DNA of 64,000 nucleotides from Chaetoderma sp. LZ-2023a (GCA_034401795.1 CM067366.1:73641087-73705086); one strand, 5' to 3'; counted from the stretch's first letter, positions 31,235 to 42,915 are shown. Notes: generated by a model not told the origin, from the letters alone. Numbers and translations are program-made.

Positions 31235-32799
31235 AGATGTATGTAAATCAGCACTTTAACCATCACCGCTCGGAAACCTCCAATAGTTTCCCAGGGTTGG
31301 ATCAGATCAACGTGCTGATATGGAATCCAAACAATCATAAAGCCATATGGCTGGTGTATCGTGGGAAGAGACAATAACTTAATATATGCGAGGCCTTATA
31401 GGTAATTGGCTAATTTGACACACCCTTGCCGGAGTGCGGGGCTACATTACCGCAACAGCTGGAAAAGTGGCGTACACTATGTGTCTCTAAACGAAGAAAT
31501 TGTCCCTAACCACTTTAACCTACCCTATCGAGCTGAATAGTAAGGTTTAGGTGGTAACATGCCGGGCTCAAACAATTAGAGCACGGTCAGCGACCTCAGT
31601 GTAAAATTGATGACGGGAGTAAGTGATGTGGGTATAAATGTTGCTATATAGTATCTCCTAATGTACTGCGGTCCAAGGTTTTATACAATTAAACAAAACA
31701 TATCAACTGGATGGCTATGCTAGCTGCCATATACAACTAACCAATGCAATAAGTAGATTGTAATTAAATTAAGTAGTTAAGTATCAGAGACTGATAAAAC
31801 TAGATGGTGAGGCTAGTTGAAAGCACCACAGTAAGTGAAGATAAAATTCACAGTAATATAGAAATTATAAATGGCGGTCCTAAGACCGGGAATGTACCTA
31901 TTAGTCATCAGTACCAAATACAGAAAATAATAATAATTAGATGTACAATAGTATAGTTACTTGAGTACCTAATATTCACCGGTACGGAACAGGCTACTAT
32001 GTTACTGAAATTGAGGCGCTAACATATTCATAGCACAAGTCGACACGTTCTCTGGAGCTGGAGAGCTTTCTGCAGGCAATTTCTACAGCTGGTTTCCGCA
32101 GGTTGGCTCTGCAAGTTGACTCCTCCAGGCAGGGTAGATACGGTACACACTCAGGACAGTGAAACAGAGCAGTGAAAAGATGTCTATTAGATAGTCCCAG
32201 TAACTAGTATATAATTTATACGGTAGTGGGAAAGTTATCCGTCCAGCGACGGAAATAATAAAGTTGAAGGTGTGCCCATTAACAAAGATGGCCATATATA
32301 ATGTTAAGCAGTTACATAACTTGGCACACGGTGCGGGATGCGTCGCATAGCTCTTGCGGCGCACCTAAAAAAGTTCACCAGACTGTGGTCAAAAAGTTAA
32401 TTAAAACACACACGACATGCAGTCTACTTTTCAGCATGGTTGGCAGATCCGGTGAGTCATCCACCAAGAATCACCGTAGCTCTATATTCCGTAGAATTAC
32501 ATCCCGGGCCTGCACAGCCCTTTCCGCAGAGGTGTTTAGGAAAATCCGGATGCGGAAGGTCTAACTTTTAAATTTAGTTTATTACTCCCGGATGGCCGTC
32601 CGGAAGTATATAAAAAATGGTGGAAGCCGAGGACGTCCTACCACCGCGGATGTGCTGGGTTCCGTAAGACACTGGTAGAAGTGAGAATCACTGGAAGGTC
32701 AACATCTTCATCCGTCCTCCATGACGGTCCAGAGGTCCTGCGTGGGCCGGCTTCCACCCCGGCGATGCTCCTGATTCTTGGTTTTTCACCAATATATAT

Positions 32800-34518
32800 A
32801 TCTTAATTGTTTGACACCGTATTGTTTGTTCTGGTTAGATTATGTATGTATATGGCCAGAGGCCATCCGTTCACTTGTTTTCCTTAGTCATAGAAAATAT
32901 AAGATTGCAGAGCACGTAGGAAACACTATACAGCAACATTTATATATGCAGCACCTTCTCCCGCCACAAACAATTTTTCACTGAGGTCGCTGTCCATGCT
33001 ATAACTTTGTTTAGCCCGACATGCTACCGACTAACCTGTTCTATATACAGCTCGATAGGATAGGTTCAAAATGATTAGAGACACGTTCTTCATTACATGC
33101 TGTGTAATATACTCTTCTCTTCTGGTAGTGTGATAATCTAGCCCCGCACTCCGGTAAGACTCATAACTCTAAGATTTTGTCTCTCTTCATGCTCCACTCA
33201 GCCTTGTGGCTTCTTAATTGTTTGGATGTCCCTATCCGCACCATGGGCTGATCCGACTCTGGGAAACTATTGGGGTTTCCGAGCGGAGATGGCTAGGGTA
33301 CGGTATCACATAGACTCCTGTGTATATTCTAATACTTAGTAGATAGTACTTTAAGCCAATGTAGGAAAGCACTGCAAAAACACATGTATGAATTATTATT
33401 TTATTTACTGACAATCCCCCTGCACCGCAGTGCAAAACTGGCAACTTGCATATATAAACCTAACGACAGGTTAAACGGTTAGTTCCATAGGACCCAGTGA
33501 CGGGCGAGATACATATTCCCACCGAATTCTGTTAAAATGTCTGGGCATGATATTTAGATCTGCCACGCCCTTGCGGGAAGGACATTTCGGTGTGTATTCG
33601 TCTCTCTTGCCCCCCACCATAACAATAAGAGAGATAGCCTAATAATACTTTTGTGAAATGTAAAACATTGTAATGTTTTATGTGGTTACGAAGCGGAATG
33701 TCCGGATTCTTACCCAGTTCGGAGGTCCCTCTAAGTAACATGTATGAGCACTGTCTACAGTATTGATGTCCTAAGGCATCTGTTCTCCGTGACAGCCATG
33801 TCTAATAGCTAGCTAGATATCGGTCAGTTGCGGCCTAAACTAATTCTTGTTTTGAAAACAACCAAAAGGAATTAAGCAAAGCAGAAGGCCCGCAGAAATA
33901 AAGTGGCAACTACTAACTCAGCATATTAGGAATCACATAAGACGGTGATGAAGGAATCCATCGGGAATCTTCTGTTCCATCTTCACGTAAAACAGTACGC
34001 ACCCCTATAGTCATAATCTCACTAGCTATGGTATTTTCTTTCTACAACACTTTTGTTTGAAATATTAGAGTGGGCCCATTTTTGCCTACTATTCTTCTCC
34101 CGCTTTAAGCTGTGGCGACACCTTCCCGAGACGGAGGCCCGCACGAGGCACTTGCCTCTCGCAAGGATTCAGCGACGACTAGCACTAGGAGTAGTGCCCA
34201 CGTGAGGCACATCACTTTTTCGTCTGAGATAGCTTTCTTCCTTTCAGCTTAGAGGTATAATAACTTATATTAAGTTAAATAGCTATGTCTCGTGTACGGG
34301 AGCCTCCCTTGCGGGGATACCTCTGTGGACCTACGAGTCTGTGTGGTACCTCTGGGAGCCCCATGTTTAAAAGTTCATCTACCTGCCTCTATGTCTCGTA
34401 CTTTCGTATGCTCTTACTGTAGTTTTATCTAACATATTTTTAATTGTTCAGGTAAACGCATTGTATAGACTTATATATTTAGGTCACCAAATCAAATCTT
34501 GTAAGTCCATAGATCACG
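32800..34518 (+). mobile_element. Unclassified element, copy E (internal fragment)
   Basis: Rightward copy lacking both ends. It begins inside the element at a TATTGTTTGTTCTGGTTAG block equivalent to about 39500 of copy C and ends at ATCACGAAAT (34518), only a few bases before the position of the terminal ORF start in copy C. Islands shared in order with C include CACGTAGGAAACACTATACAG, CACTGAGGTCGCTGTCC, AGCTCGATAGGATAGG, the ATGGGCTGATCCGAC block and GCGGGGATACCTCTG. By eye E and C are about 85% alike and lie in inverse orientation. No long ORF exists. Confidence 0.6.
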
Positions 34519-34523
34519 AAATC

Positions 34524-35452
34524 CTAGTCACATTCACCTCTCTCAGTAGAAATTGATTGTCTGGGCCTGAGCTTACTGACACTATCTGTCCTTGCTGCTT
34601 CTGGGCCTTTCGATTGACCCCCCAAGACATAGCTGTTATTGGTTGTAGATTGTACCACTGACTTCTCTGGCTCATGCTTTTTACCATAAGGCAAGCTAAT
34701 TTGATGTAAGTGTTGGCTGGGGTGACTCAACTCCGCCGCTCCTCGCTCCCGTTGCTAATTTCTAGAATGATAATTATGCTTCGTTGCATCTTGTGCCGCA
34801 AACTTCACTGGTGCATGCTCATGATGCAACCTGAATTGATGGAGGTGTTGCCCATGGTGATTCAATCCCACTGCTCCCGTACTGCTGAACACCCCCTGTG
34901 TGATAGTTATGTTCATTGCGACTTGCGTTGCTAACTTCACTGCGCCCTGCCCATGAGCCAACCTGAATTGATGGAAGTGTTGTCTGAGGTTTTGCGCTTG
35001 GTGGCAGTATGTGTCCATCCATTTGGAATCATAGTTGAGTTCTGGTACTGGTTTACCGGGTACCTGCTATGCGCGGCCGGAGGCGGGTCTGACCATCCTG
35101 CTTGCCATGCCACAGATTGATGCCTAGAAGATTTTGACTGAGCTGGATTCCACTCTTTCGGCTTCTGCATGAGTGGTGGGAGCATAGTAGGCACCATATT
35201 AGTAATTGCTGTTAGTGGGACTATCGGGTACACTACGTTTGGTATTCGAGATGGAAGCTGGGACAACAGATACTGTGGGATTAAGCTGTCAGCGTTCAAG
35301 GGTGACCCACTTTGCTGTATAGGTTCGGTCACAATGATTGGAGTATTGTGGTGTGTCACTGGTGGATTGTTTGCCTGAGAACCATGAGCAGTCACGTTAG
35401 ATATCCTGGTATTGAGCAGACAGGCTTCACTAGACCTCTCTAATGCAGTCAC
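34524..35452 (-). pseudogene. Unrecognised Ser/Pro/Gln-rich reading frame, broken
   Basis: The minus strand has a 171-codon frame (34937-35452) starting MTALERSSEACLLN. It overlaps a second frame (34819-35022) that repeats a TPPSIQV / TLPSIQV motif. At nucleotide level a block containing CCATCAATTCAGGTTG recurs about 120 bases apart, with a weaker third copy near 34700, so the tail contains a decayed tandem repeat. The last frame ends ISTERGECD at 34524, just outside copy E. Composition suggests a gag-like or low-complexity transposon protein, but no zinc knuckle or enzyme motif is present. Confidence 0.35.
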
Positions 35453-35499
35453 TTCGTCCTTTTGTCCTTGTGGGTAATTAGAATAGCGGACTCGGGTAA

Positions 35500-37460
35500 T
35501 AACATTAATTCTGGCGAGTTACATTAACGACCACTAGAAAGCTAATTTAGGAAGCGATTACATTGAATTTGTGTAAACCATTAATGGATGTATAAATTCG
35601 GATATCGAAGGATACAAGTTAAAGTAAACCCACTTCAAAATGAAGCATTATTAGGCATAAACTTTCCCCCAAATGATCAACATGTTATATGAAAATGGTG
35701 CATTGTTTTCATCAAGCTTAAGCGAGTCCGCTAGGCCATGCTAAGGACTCGGTTCTGAGACTATGAGCAGGCCCAGAATCGACACCTTAGAGCATGTGTA
35801 ACTAATTTCGACTAATGAACAAATAGATAAATCATATACCAGAGACTAACACGCATGCGCAAGCTAAGCCATGCGCTCACTAGCCCTTAAATAAGGAGCT
35901 GCAGTCATACAAATTTACTAGTTAGATCATACCGCTCACCCTGAGCACACAACAAAATACACGCTCTCCAAACTGGTGGAATAGCCCCAATTATAGGGCA
36001 TAAGCCTAATTTCAGTACTGAACATCTCTAAATCCGATAGATTAGCTGGTATCAGTGGCATTGCGCCAAACCTCCTTCATTGCACCTTCCCATCAATGCA
36101 GTGAGCAATCACCTAAAATTTCAAATCACATTACTATGTGCATCTTATGCGATGCACGTCAAAGTCCACAGCGCCTTGCGTTTAGTTATTTGGACTCTGC
36201 TAAATTTCATACCAATACGTCTAGCAGTGCTAGATCAAACCCTCATTAAGTTTAGTTGTTTGAAGATTGTACAAGTTACTTAGGCAATCTCAGACCATTT
36301 GCGTTCTATCTCCTTTCTTGTGGTACCACCAGTAATGCTCGTCAAGACTTTGAAACCTTTCATACAAAAACCTATGTTCAATCAAAATTATGCCTGCAAG
36401 CATTAGAGCTATGCTTTGCAGGAAATGGCCAAATTTGCTACCGTTCTCTCAAGCCATTTCATATTACGCGTGGCACTGAGTTTCAGCAGAAAAACAGCTG
36501 ATAGAAATTCTTAAGTCCTTTTGGCCCAATTTAAACACACTAACGCACATAAGAGCACAGAAAACACTCCGGCATTGAATCAAATATAGAAAATATTAGT
36601 GGCATGGCCAAGATTACATCTCCTGTACACGCTATCACTACAAAGAAAGTTTCCTTCACGCCCAGTAAAAATGGCAAGTAATACGCTGGTGACACCAGCC
36701 AATTCCAGTGCGTCACCAGTCCCAGAGACTATGCCAGCGCCAGCGCCACCAACCATGGTCACACCAATGACTGAGTTCAGAGTCAGAGACCTGGGAGGTA
36801 CTGTAGCGCACACCGTGCAATTCAACAGCATGCCAGCACACATTCCCCCACAAATATAAGTGGAAAGGGCTGATGACACTGATAGCAAGGTGGATACTAA
36901 TTATACTATGATCCATGCGTGATAAAGCTAGCAATACAATAATGGATGAACTGAATTGAATTTTACTGGGTGCTCAGATTCTTTATTTTCGTCAGGGTAC
37001 CCAGTCCGGCTTCTTTTAAATCGGTGCACAGGTTTGTACAGGGCGTACTTGACGAAATTTGTACTGAGTACATCTAATTTCAAGTTGCATCTTGTGGCAT
37101 TCTCAGAACATGGCCAAGCATAGACCATCTTTGTTGGGCCACGTTCACTGACAGTGGGACTGTATTGCACATGTTGTATAGCACGCCATTGGAAGATATA
37201 TTATCTGGCCAGTGATGTTGGGTGTGCGAAGGTATCTGCAGTGGCAGGCATCAAGCTTATCTAGAACTGCCATCGGAGCTGCCCAACTGCTACAACATCA
37301 GGGGTACAACACCAGTGATACACAGTTTGTGCCATACAAGCATCATTCTTTGGTCAGAGTGATCCGTGATCCACGGATACACAGTTTCAAAAAGGACTTG
37401 AATGCACTGTTTCCTGTGGTACAATGTGTACATTCAAGGTTGGAGACAGTGTCCATGTGA
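35500..37460. other. Unassigned region between copies E and C; possible LTR end and PBS at 35690-36060
   Basis: No long coding frame. TTAAATAAGG near 35888 could be a TATA-type signal. TGGTATCAGTGG near 36048 resembles the primer-binding site for initiator tRNA-Met used by some LTR retrotransposons, which would make 35690-36045 a possible degenerate LTR, but no partner LTR is visible. A Pro/Ala/Thr-rich frame at 36599-36859 and a minus-strand frame at 36928-37170 show nothing I recognise. Confidence 0.25.
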
Positions 37461-37729
37461 AGCAGAGGAATTGTAGCTCGCGGGGTAGTGTCGAGCCTTC
37501 CGGTGTACGATGTCGACTCGCCGTGCCGCAAGTGCACGACGAATGATAACGCTGGTTAGCTTCCGGTCTCGGGGTGACAGATTCTGTATGATACTGCCCT
37601 ACGGGTAACAAAGACCGGCTCCTAAGGCCGGTGGAACTCAATCATTCCGGTGGGGCCGTGCGACCATCGTCGCGAACATTAAACACGATGGTCTCATCCC
37701 AAGAGTTTGTGTTACCAGTATGGCTGTCC
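37460..37729 (-). pseudogene. MDRHTG-family ORF of copy C, one stop
   Basis: It starts MDSHTGNTNSWDETIVFN at 37729 and meets a stop after about 29 codons. In the same frame the family motifs continue (MSSTGLRSRSLLPVGQYH, ESVTPR, ANQ, CTCGTASR, LPRELQF). The stop therefore interrupts an otherwise collinear ORF. Beyond PRELQ the frame leaves the element near 37468. Confidence 0.5.
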
Positions 37730-40700
37730 ATAGCAATTTCGTGATCTATGGACTTACAAGATTTGATTTTGGTGACTTAATTAAACTAAGTCTATAGAAT
37801 GATTTTACCTAAACAGACTGTCAAGTATGCTAGATAAAATAATGATGAGCATACAAAAATACAAGACATAGAGACAGCCGGATGAACTTTTAAACGTGGG
37901 GCTCCCGGAGGTACCACACAGACTCATAGGTCCGCAGAGGTATCCCCGCACAGGAGGCTCCCGTACACGAGACTTAACTAATTAACTTAACATAAGCTAT
38001 TATACCTCTAAGCTGAAAGGAAAGAAAATTATATATGTAGTGACGAAAAATCATGTGCATCACGCGGGCACTACTCCTAGTGCTAGTTTGGGTGAGAAGT
38101 ATTATCCTCGCATGGACCGTCGTCGCTGAATCCTTGCGAGAGGCAAGTGCCTCGCGCAGGCCTCCATCATGGGAAAATGTTGCCACTGCTTAAAGTGGGA
38201 GAAGAGTAGTAGGCAGAAATGGGCCCACCCTAATATTTAACCAAAATGCTGAAAAGAAAAGACCATACCTAATGAGATTATGACCATACGGCTGCGTACT
38301 GTTTTACGTGAAGACGGGATGAACGATTCCCGAAGGATTCCCACATCACCGTCTTATATAATTCTTAGTATGCTGAATTAGTAGTTTCCGCTTTATTTAG
38401 GTGGGCCTTTTTCTATGCTTAGCTAGCTTTTAGTTTTTAGAGACAACAACTATTTTAGGCCGCAAATGGCAGGTGTCTTCCTAGCTGTTAGATACGGCTG
38501 TCATTGAAAACGGATGCCCTAAGACATCAATACTGAAGACAGCGCTCATACATGTTACCTAGCAAGATCTTCGAACTGGATAAGAATCCGGACATCTTGC
38601 TCTGTAACCACATAAAACGTCACAAGACACTGGTTACTTTTCACAAAAGCATTTTGGCAACTGATCTATCGTTGTGGTGGAGGTAAGAGAGACGAATACC
38701 CACCGTAAATGTCCTTCCCGTGAGGGCGTGGCAGATCTAAATATCATGCCCAGACATTATTCGGAATTCGGTGGGGATGCGCATCTCGCCCATCACCAGG
38801 TCCTATGGAACTAACCATTTAACCTGTCGTTAGGTTTAAATACAAGTTGTCCAGCTTTGCATTGTGGTGCGAGAGGATTGTTCAGTAGATAAAAGAAAAT
38901 AATAATTAAGATATGTTTTCGCAGTGCTTTCCTACATTGGCAGAAGTGCTAACTACTAAGTATCCGAGGATACAGAGGGAATGTATGTGGTACCACACCT
39001 TGGCCATCATGGCTCGGAAACCCCAACAGTTTCACAGGGTCGGATCAGCCCATGGTACGGATAGGGGCATCCAAACAATTAAGAAGCCACAAGGCTTAGT
39101 GGAACACGAAGAGAGACAATATCTTAGAGATATGAGGCCCTTTGCGTATTTTGGCCACTCGTACACAATCGTGCCGGAGTGCGGGGCTAAATTATCGCAA
39201 CTACCGGGAGAGAGGCGTACACTACAGATTTCCTAACGAAGAAATTGTCTCTGATAATATTAAACCTATCCTATCGAGCTGAATAGAAAAGGTTTTAGTC
39301 AGTAACATGCCGGGCTAAACAGAGTTATAGCACGGACAGCGACCTCAGTGAAAAATTGTTGGAGGCGGGAGAAAATGCTGCATATATAAGTGTCACTGTA
39401 TAGTGTTTCCTACGTGCACTGCAGTCCTATATTTTCTACAAGTAAACAAAACATATGAACTGATGGCCACTGGCCATATATAAACTAACCAGAACAATTA
39501 ATACAGTGTGAAATGATCAGAATTATATATCTTTAGTACAGGTTAAGGAACCTATTACGGTGCAGTTAGCGAAAACACCTTACAGAAAATGAGAATAAAT
39601 ATAAACATATACAGAAATTATAACTAGTGCTCCTAAGACCATTACGGTACCTTTTAGTCATCGGGACTGTCTATATGGGTATGATGTAATTAGGAAAAAT
39701 ACATTTAACGGAATAATTAAAATGTTAAGTATAGTTACTTGAATAATCGGTAGCCATTCTTAAGTCTGGGCTATCGTGTTACTGAAATTGATACGTCACT
39801 CTTAGGTTGACGTGAGTTGATGCATTCTCAGGAAGCTGGAAAGTTCCCGCAGGCTGGTTCCCACAAACAGGATTCCCGCAAGCAGCTCATAATGGGAGCG
39901 GATCGAACTCAGGGCTGTAATCATAACATAGGATGTCTAACGAGTAGTCAGCAAGAGATACAATAACATTGCAGCTGTGAAGAAAGTTCCCGTACACCGA
40001 TGGTACGGATGAAAGTTGACAACAACCCGATCACAAAGGGGGGGGGGGGGGGGGGGGGGAAAGTTTAGATAAACCTGCACAACATCAGTGCGGGGGACGG
40101 TTAAATAACCACTTTTTGGCGTGGCCGGCAGATCCGGCGAGTCATCCACCAAAGAACATCGCTGCCTCTACATCTACGGGGGAGAAACCTACAGAAAGCG
40201 AAGTGATCTGCGTAATGTCGTGCTGTTCGTAGCTGAAACAGGTCCAACCTATTCGGGGCCCTGGCCGAGGATGCTCTCGAACTCTGGATCTCGTCTCCTT
40301 TTGTACTACCCGTGACGTCACAGGCGCAGGCGCAGGCTCCAACCAATCATCGGTCGAGCAACAGCCAATCAGCGCGTAGCTAATAATAACGCAATCGAAT
40401 GTTTTAGAACATTCTAGAAGTTCTGCGCCCACGTGGTTATGACGTCACAGCAATATTTTGAAGAAAATCAAAAGGGGGTTTTCATGGATAACTCAGCCAT
40501 TTCTTAACCGATTTTGAAATGGTTTACAGATTTGGAAAGCCCGTCGAATTCTGGTCTTGATTAATGCTAGATTCGGCGGGAACAGGTAATTAATAAGGAT
40601 TACATGGTACTATCTCGGTACGCTAAAAGCGTCATCCCATCTTGGTCGTAAACTACGTGGTTTGTCAAAAATAGCAAACAAGCGTGCGCATGCGCACTAT

Positions 40701-40880
40701 GCGTTTTAACGAACTTAGTCGTTTTTATAACGCGATCTCTCTCAGAGGCCCATATATGCTTATGGCTCTACCTAGGGGGTCGTGTTCAGGGAACGAATCT
40801 AGGACGGGCGGTGCGTATCCAGCTTGGCTGGCACGGCCGGTACCCGCCCGGACGATCCGAACTACACCATCAAAACAAAC
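37470..40880 (-). mobile_element. Unclassified promoter-bearing element, copy C (full length, about 3.4 kb)
   Basis: Leftward copy with both ends: 5' TGTAGTTCGGATCG near 40875 and 3' end at the TGTAGCTCGCGG complement near 37470. The two ends share a short inverted TGTAGYTCG motif, which might be a minimal terminal inverted repeat. Inside are the promoter (40297-40369), all islands known from copies A, D and E, a poly-G run at 40038-40059 and the terminal ORF. It is longer than copy B through scattered indels. No enzymatic domain is visible. No target duplication is obvious (AGGAAT on the left, CCATCA on the right). Confidence 0.6.
40297..40369 (-). promoter_or_regulatory. Pol II-like promoter of copy C
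   Basis: On the minus strand: inverted CCAAT at 40365-40369 and 40343-40347, a perfect CRE TGACGTCA at 40313-40320 and a decayed TATA (TACAAAAGG) at 40297-40305. The region between CCAAT and CRE carries a GCAGGCGC repeat. CCAAT and CRE are conserved although flanking bases have diverged strongly from copies A and B. Confidence 0.65.
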
Positions 40881-40933
40881 TTTCAACAGCATATTGTGAG
40901 CGAACATAGAAAATTATAAAGATCAAAGGCACT

Positions 40934-41197
40934 ATGATAACAGCCGAAGGAAGCGACCACATCATCACGCGAAATGCATCACAATTCAAACCCAATAGCG
41001 CGAATGTCAAAGTGACACCATCATATGCCGATGATGATGATAATTACATAGCAACACCTATGACCGAGTTACTGTTTCCAGAACACGAACCCCTAATGCC
41101 AGTACTAAATCAACTATGTGCACCCATTGCGAGATGCTATCCGCTCAGAAACGACAGACGACCTCCAGCAAGGACTGGCAGATTCCTATGTACATAA
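40934..41197 (+). pseudogene. Gypsy integrase C-terminal remnant
   Basis: This 87-codon frame has HIITRNASQFKPNSAN near its start and RCYPLRNDRRPPAR near its end. Both are typical of the C-terminal end of gypsy-class integrase (the xRNxSxFKP and RRPPAR motifs). The catalytic domains are missing; copy C lies immediately upstream. Confidence 0.65.
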
Positions 41198-41969
41198 ATG
41201 TGTGTTAGAATAAACCAGCAAGCCCATGTAGTTAAATGTTGTAATCCCTGGTTTGCATATTCGTAGTAAATAGATGTGTTTATAGTAATAGTCATTTTCA
41301 GTTCGAAAAAGGATCTATAGTCGTATTATACTGAAAATAATTGTATGATTTGATTAATATATGGAGATTACTTGTGAACATGTAATGGTTTACCACACTG
41401 CATATATTCGCCGGCTTATTGTACGTCTAAACTGCCACAGATAGTACTATTATCTTAAATACGGTATAATCATAAATAGTAACTATATCTATCCATTGCC
41501 ACTAGCCCCCTTTAGTCATAGCGTATGTAATATGAGATCATAATAAATATAGTAATATCTGCTTACATTCGTGTCGTATCATGATATGCCCGAAATCAGC
41601 AAGCAACAAATGACTGTTGTAGAGCATGAAGATAAATTGGCCCGTGCTGTCAAATCTAAGCAAGGTAAACAGACTAATGAACAAACATTTGATTGTAAAC
41701 GTTGTGGATCTAACGAGATGGGTTTGTAAATGATTATGCTAATGTGTTTTCAGGCGATTTGAAATTACAACATCCAGTCCAATGGTCAAAGTGAACAAAC
41801 AATACACACAATTAAACAGTTATTTCGCAACGCCAAACTGGAAAACCAAGATCCTTATATGGCTCTTCTAGAGTAATCAGATACACCTCTTTCAGGACTA
41901 AGCCATTCACCAGCACAAATGTTAATGAACCGAATGCTTCATTTCTAACTACCTGTATCAAGTAACCTA

Positions 41970-42376
41970 TTGAAACTGATACTAGTAGATCAATCACGTG
42001 ATCAGCTTCAGAAGCGACAGGATTTACAGAAAAACTATTATGATCGCCATGCAAAGCCTCTGCCAAAGATATATCCAGGTGATCCTATTCGTATATGTAA
42101 GGCACCGCATGACTGGACACTAGCAATTGGTTTTTTTTTTATCATTATCCAGCACCCCGTTTCTGTAATGTAACTACCGCAGACGGGACTACCTATCGAC
42201 ACAATAGATGCAATCTTCGAACCATGTCAGAACATCCTCCAATCATCATTAGCCCAGCTCTTGATGACAATGACACTCAGCCATTCACATCCACATCCAC
42301 ATCGACTGTGACTGACCATGTACACAATGGAGAGTTAATGAATCATTGCATAACTAGACGAGTCCCGAGTTGTTAA
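41970..42376 (+). pseudogene. Gypsy integrase C-terminal fragment in the deletion derivative
   Basis: DQSRDQLQKRQDLQKNYYDR followed by HAKPLPKIYPGDPIR is the usual segment after the integrase core. A shifted frame then gives LRTMSEHPPIIISPALDDND and ends near 42376. Frameshifts near 42130 (a T9 run) break it. Confidence 0.7.
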
Positions 42377-42477
42377 GACACCACAAAAATACAAAGCCTA
42401 TTGTATAATCCAATGCGCACAATCTGTACACATACATCCGCACATATATTCTCCAATGACATTCATTGACTCTGAAC

Positions 42478-42479
<2 letters not shown>

Positions 42480-42546
<67 letters not shown>
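42480..42546. repeat. (TAA)n microsatellite
   Basis: About 22 perfect TAA repeats just before the polypurine tract of the deleted gypsy. Confidence 0.97.
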
Positions 42547-42548
<2 letters not shown>

Positions 42549-42915
42549 TATAACACATATTATCTTAAAGAGAGGAGATGTCACATATAGTACTATCATC
42601 TTAGATACGGTATAATATCTATCCATTGCCACTACACACCCCCCCCCCCCCCCCCCAGTATAGTCATAGCGTATGTAATATGAGATCATGATAAATATGG
42701 TAATATCTGCCTACATTCGTGTCGTATCATGCTATCACCTCCTGAATCAGACTGCCTGATCAAACATTAAAATTTATTTTGAAACTTTAAATCATTCTGA
42801 CTGTGTTGCAATAGATATTGTTTGATTCTTAATAGATTTGACTAAATTACTGAATTTCATAAAACATGGAGGGATGTAATGTCCAACACAACTCATTCTC
42901 TCAATGGCCTAATTA

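Larger units (their letters stand above)
29815..32795 (-). mobile_element. Unclassified promoter-bearing element, copy D (promoter-truncated)
   Basis: A leftward copy of the A-E family. Its 3' end (CGCGAGCTACAAT on the sense strand) abuts the gypsy LTR at about 29815. It retains the frameshifted MDRHTG ORF, the TACCTCTGCGGA island near 30250, the GCGGGCC island near 30340, TAGATGCCGCTTTATTTATG near 30590 and the GGATGGCCGTCCGG block near 32595. On the sense strand its 5' end stops inside the region where other copies have TATA and the AATCAAGAATC start block (about 32775-32795). The CRE and CCAAT boxes are therefore lost, and copy E begins there in the opposite orientation. Confidence 0.6.
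41433..42729 (+). mobile_element. Internally deleted gypsy element with two about 150-bp LTRs
   Basis: LTRs at 41433-41581 and 42579-42729 both run from TG (TGxCACAxATAGTACTAT) to GTGTCGTATCA. A purine tract AAAGAGAGGAGA lies directly before the second LTR and fits a polypurine tract for plus-strand orientation. The 1-kb interior holds only an integrase tail (41970-42376) and a (TAA)n tract. The second LTR contains a poly-C expansion. The flanks give no clear target duplication, so the ends may have recombined. Confidence 0.75.

Noticed and set aside
21181-32795. Copies B and D as the long terminal inverted repeats of one giant transposon with gypsy cargo
   Set aside because: B resembles A more than D in the 22600-22800 region, copy lengths and ends do not match, and A/B face the opposite way. 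Inverted orientation alone is not enough.
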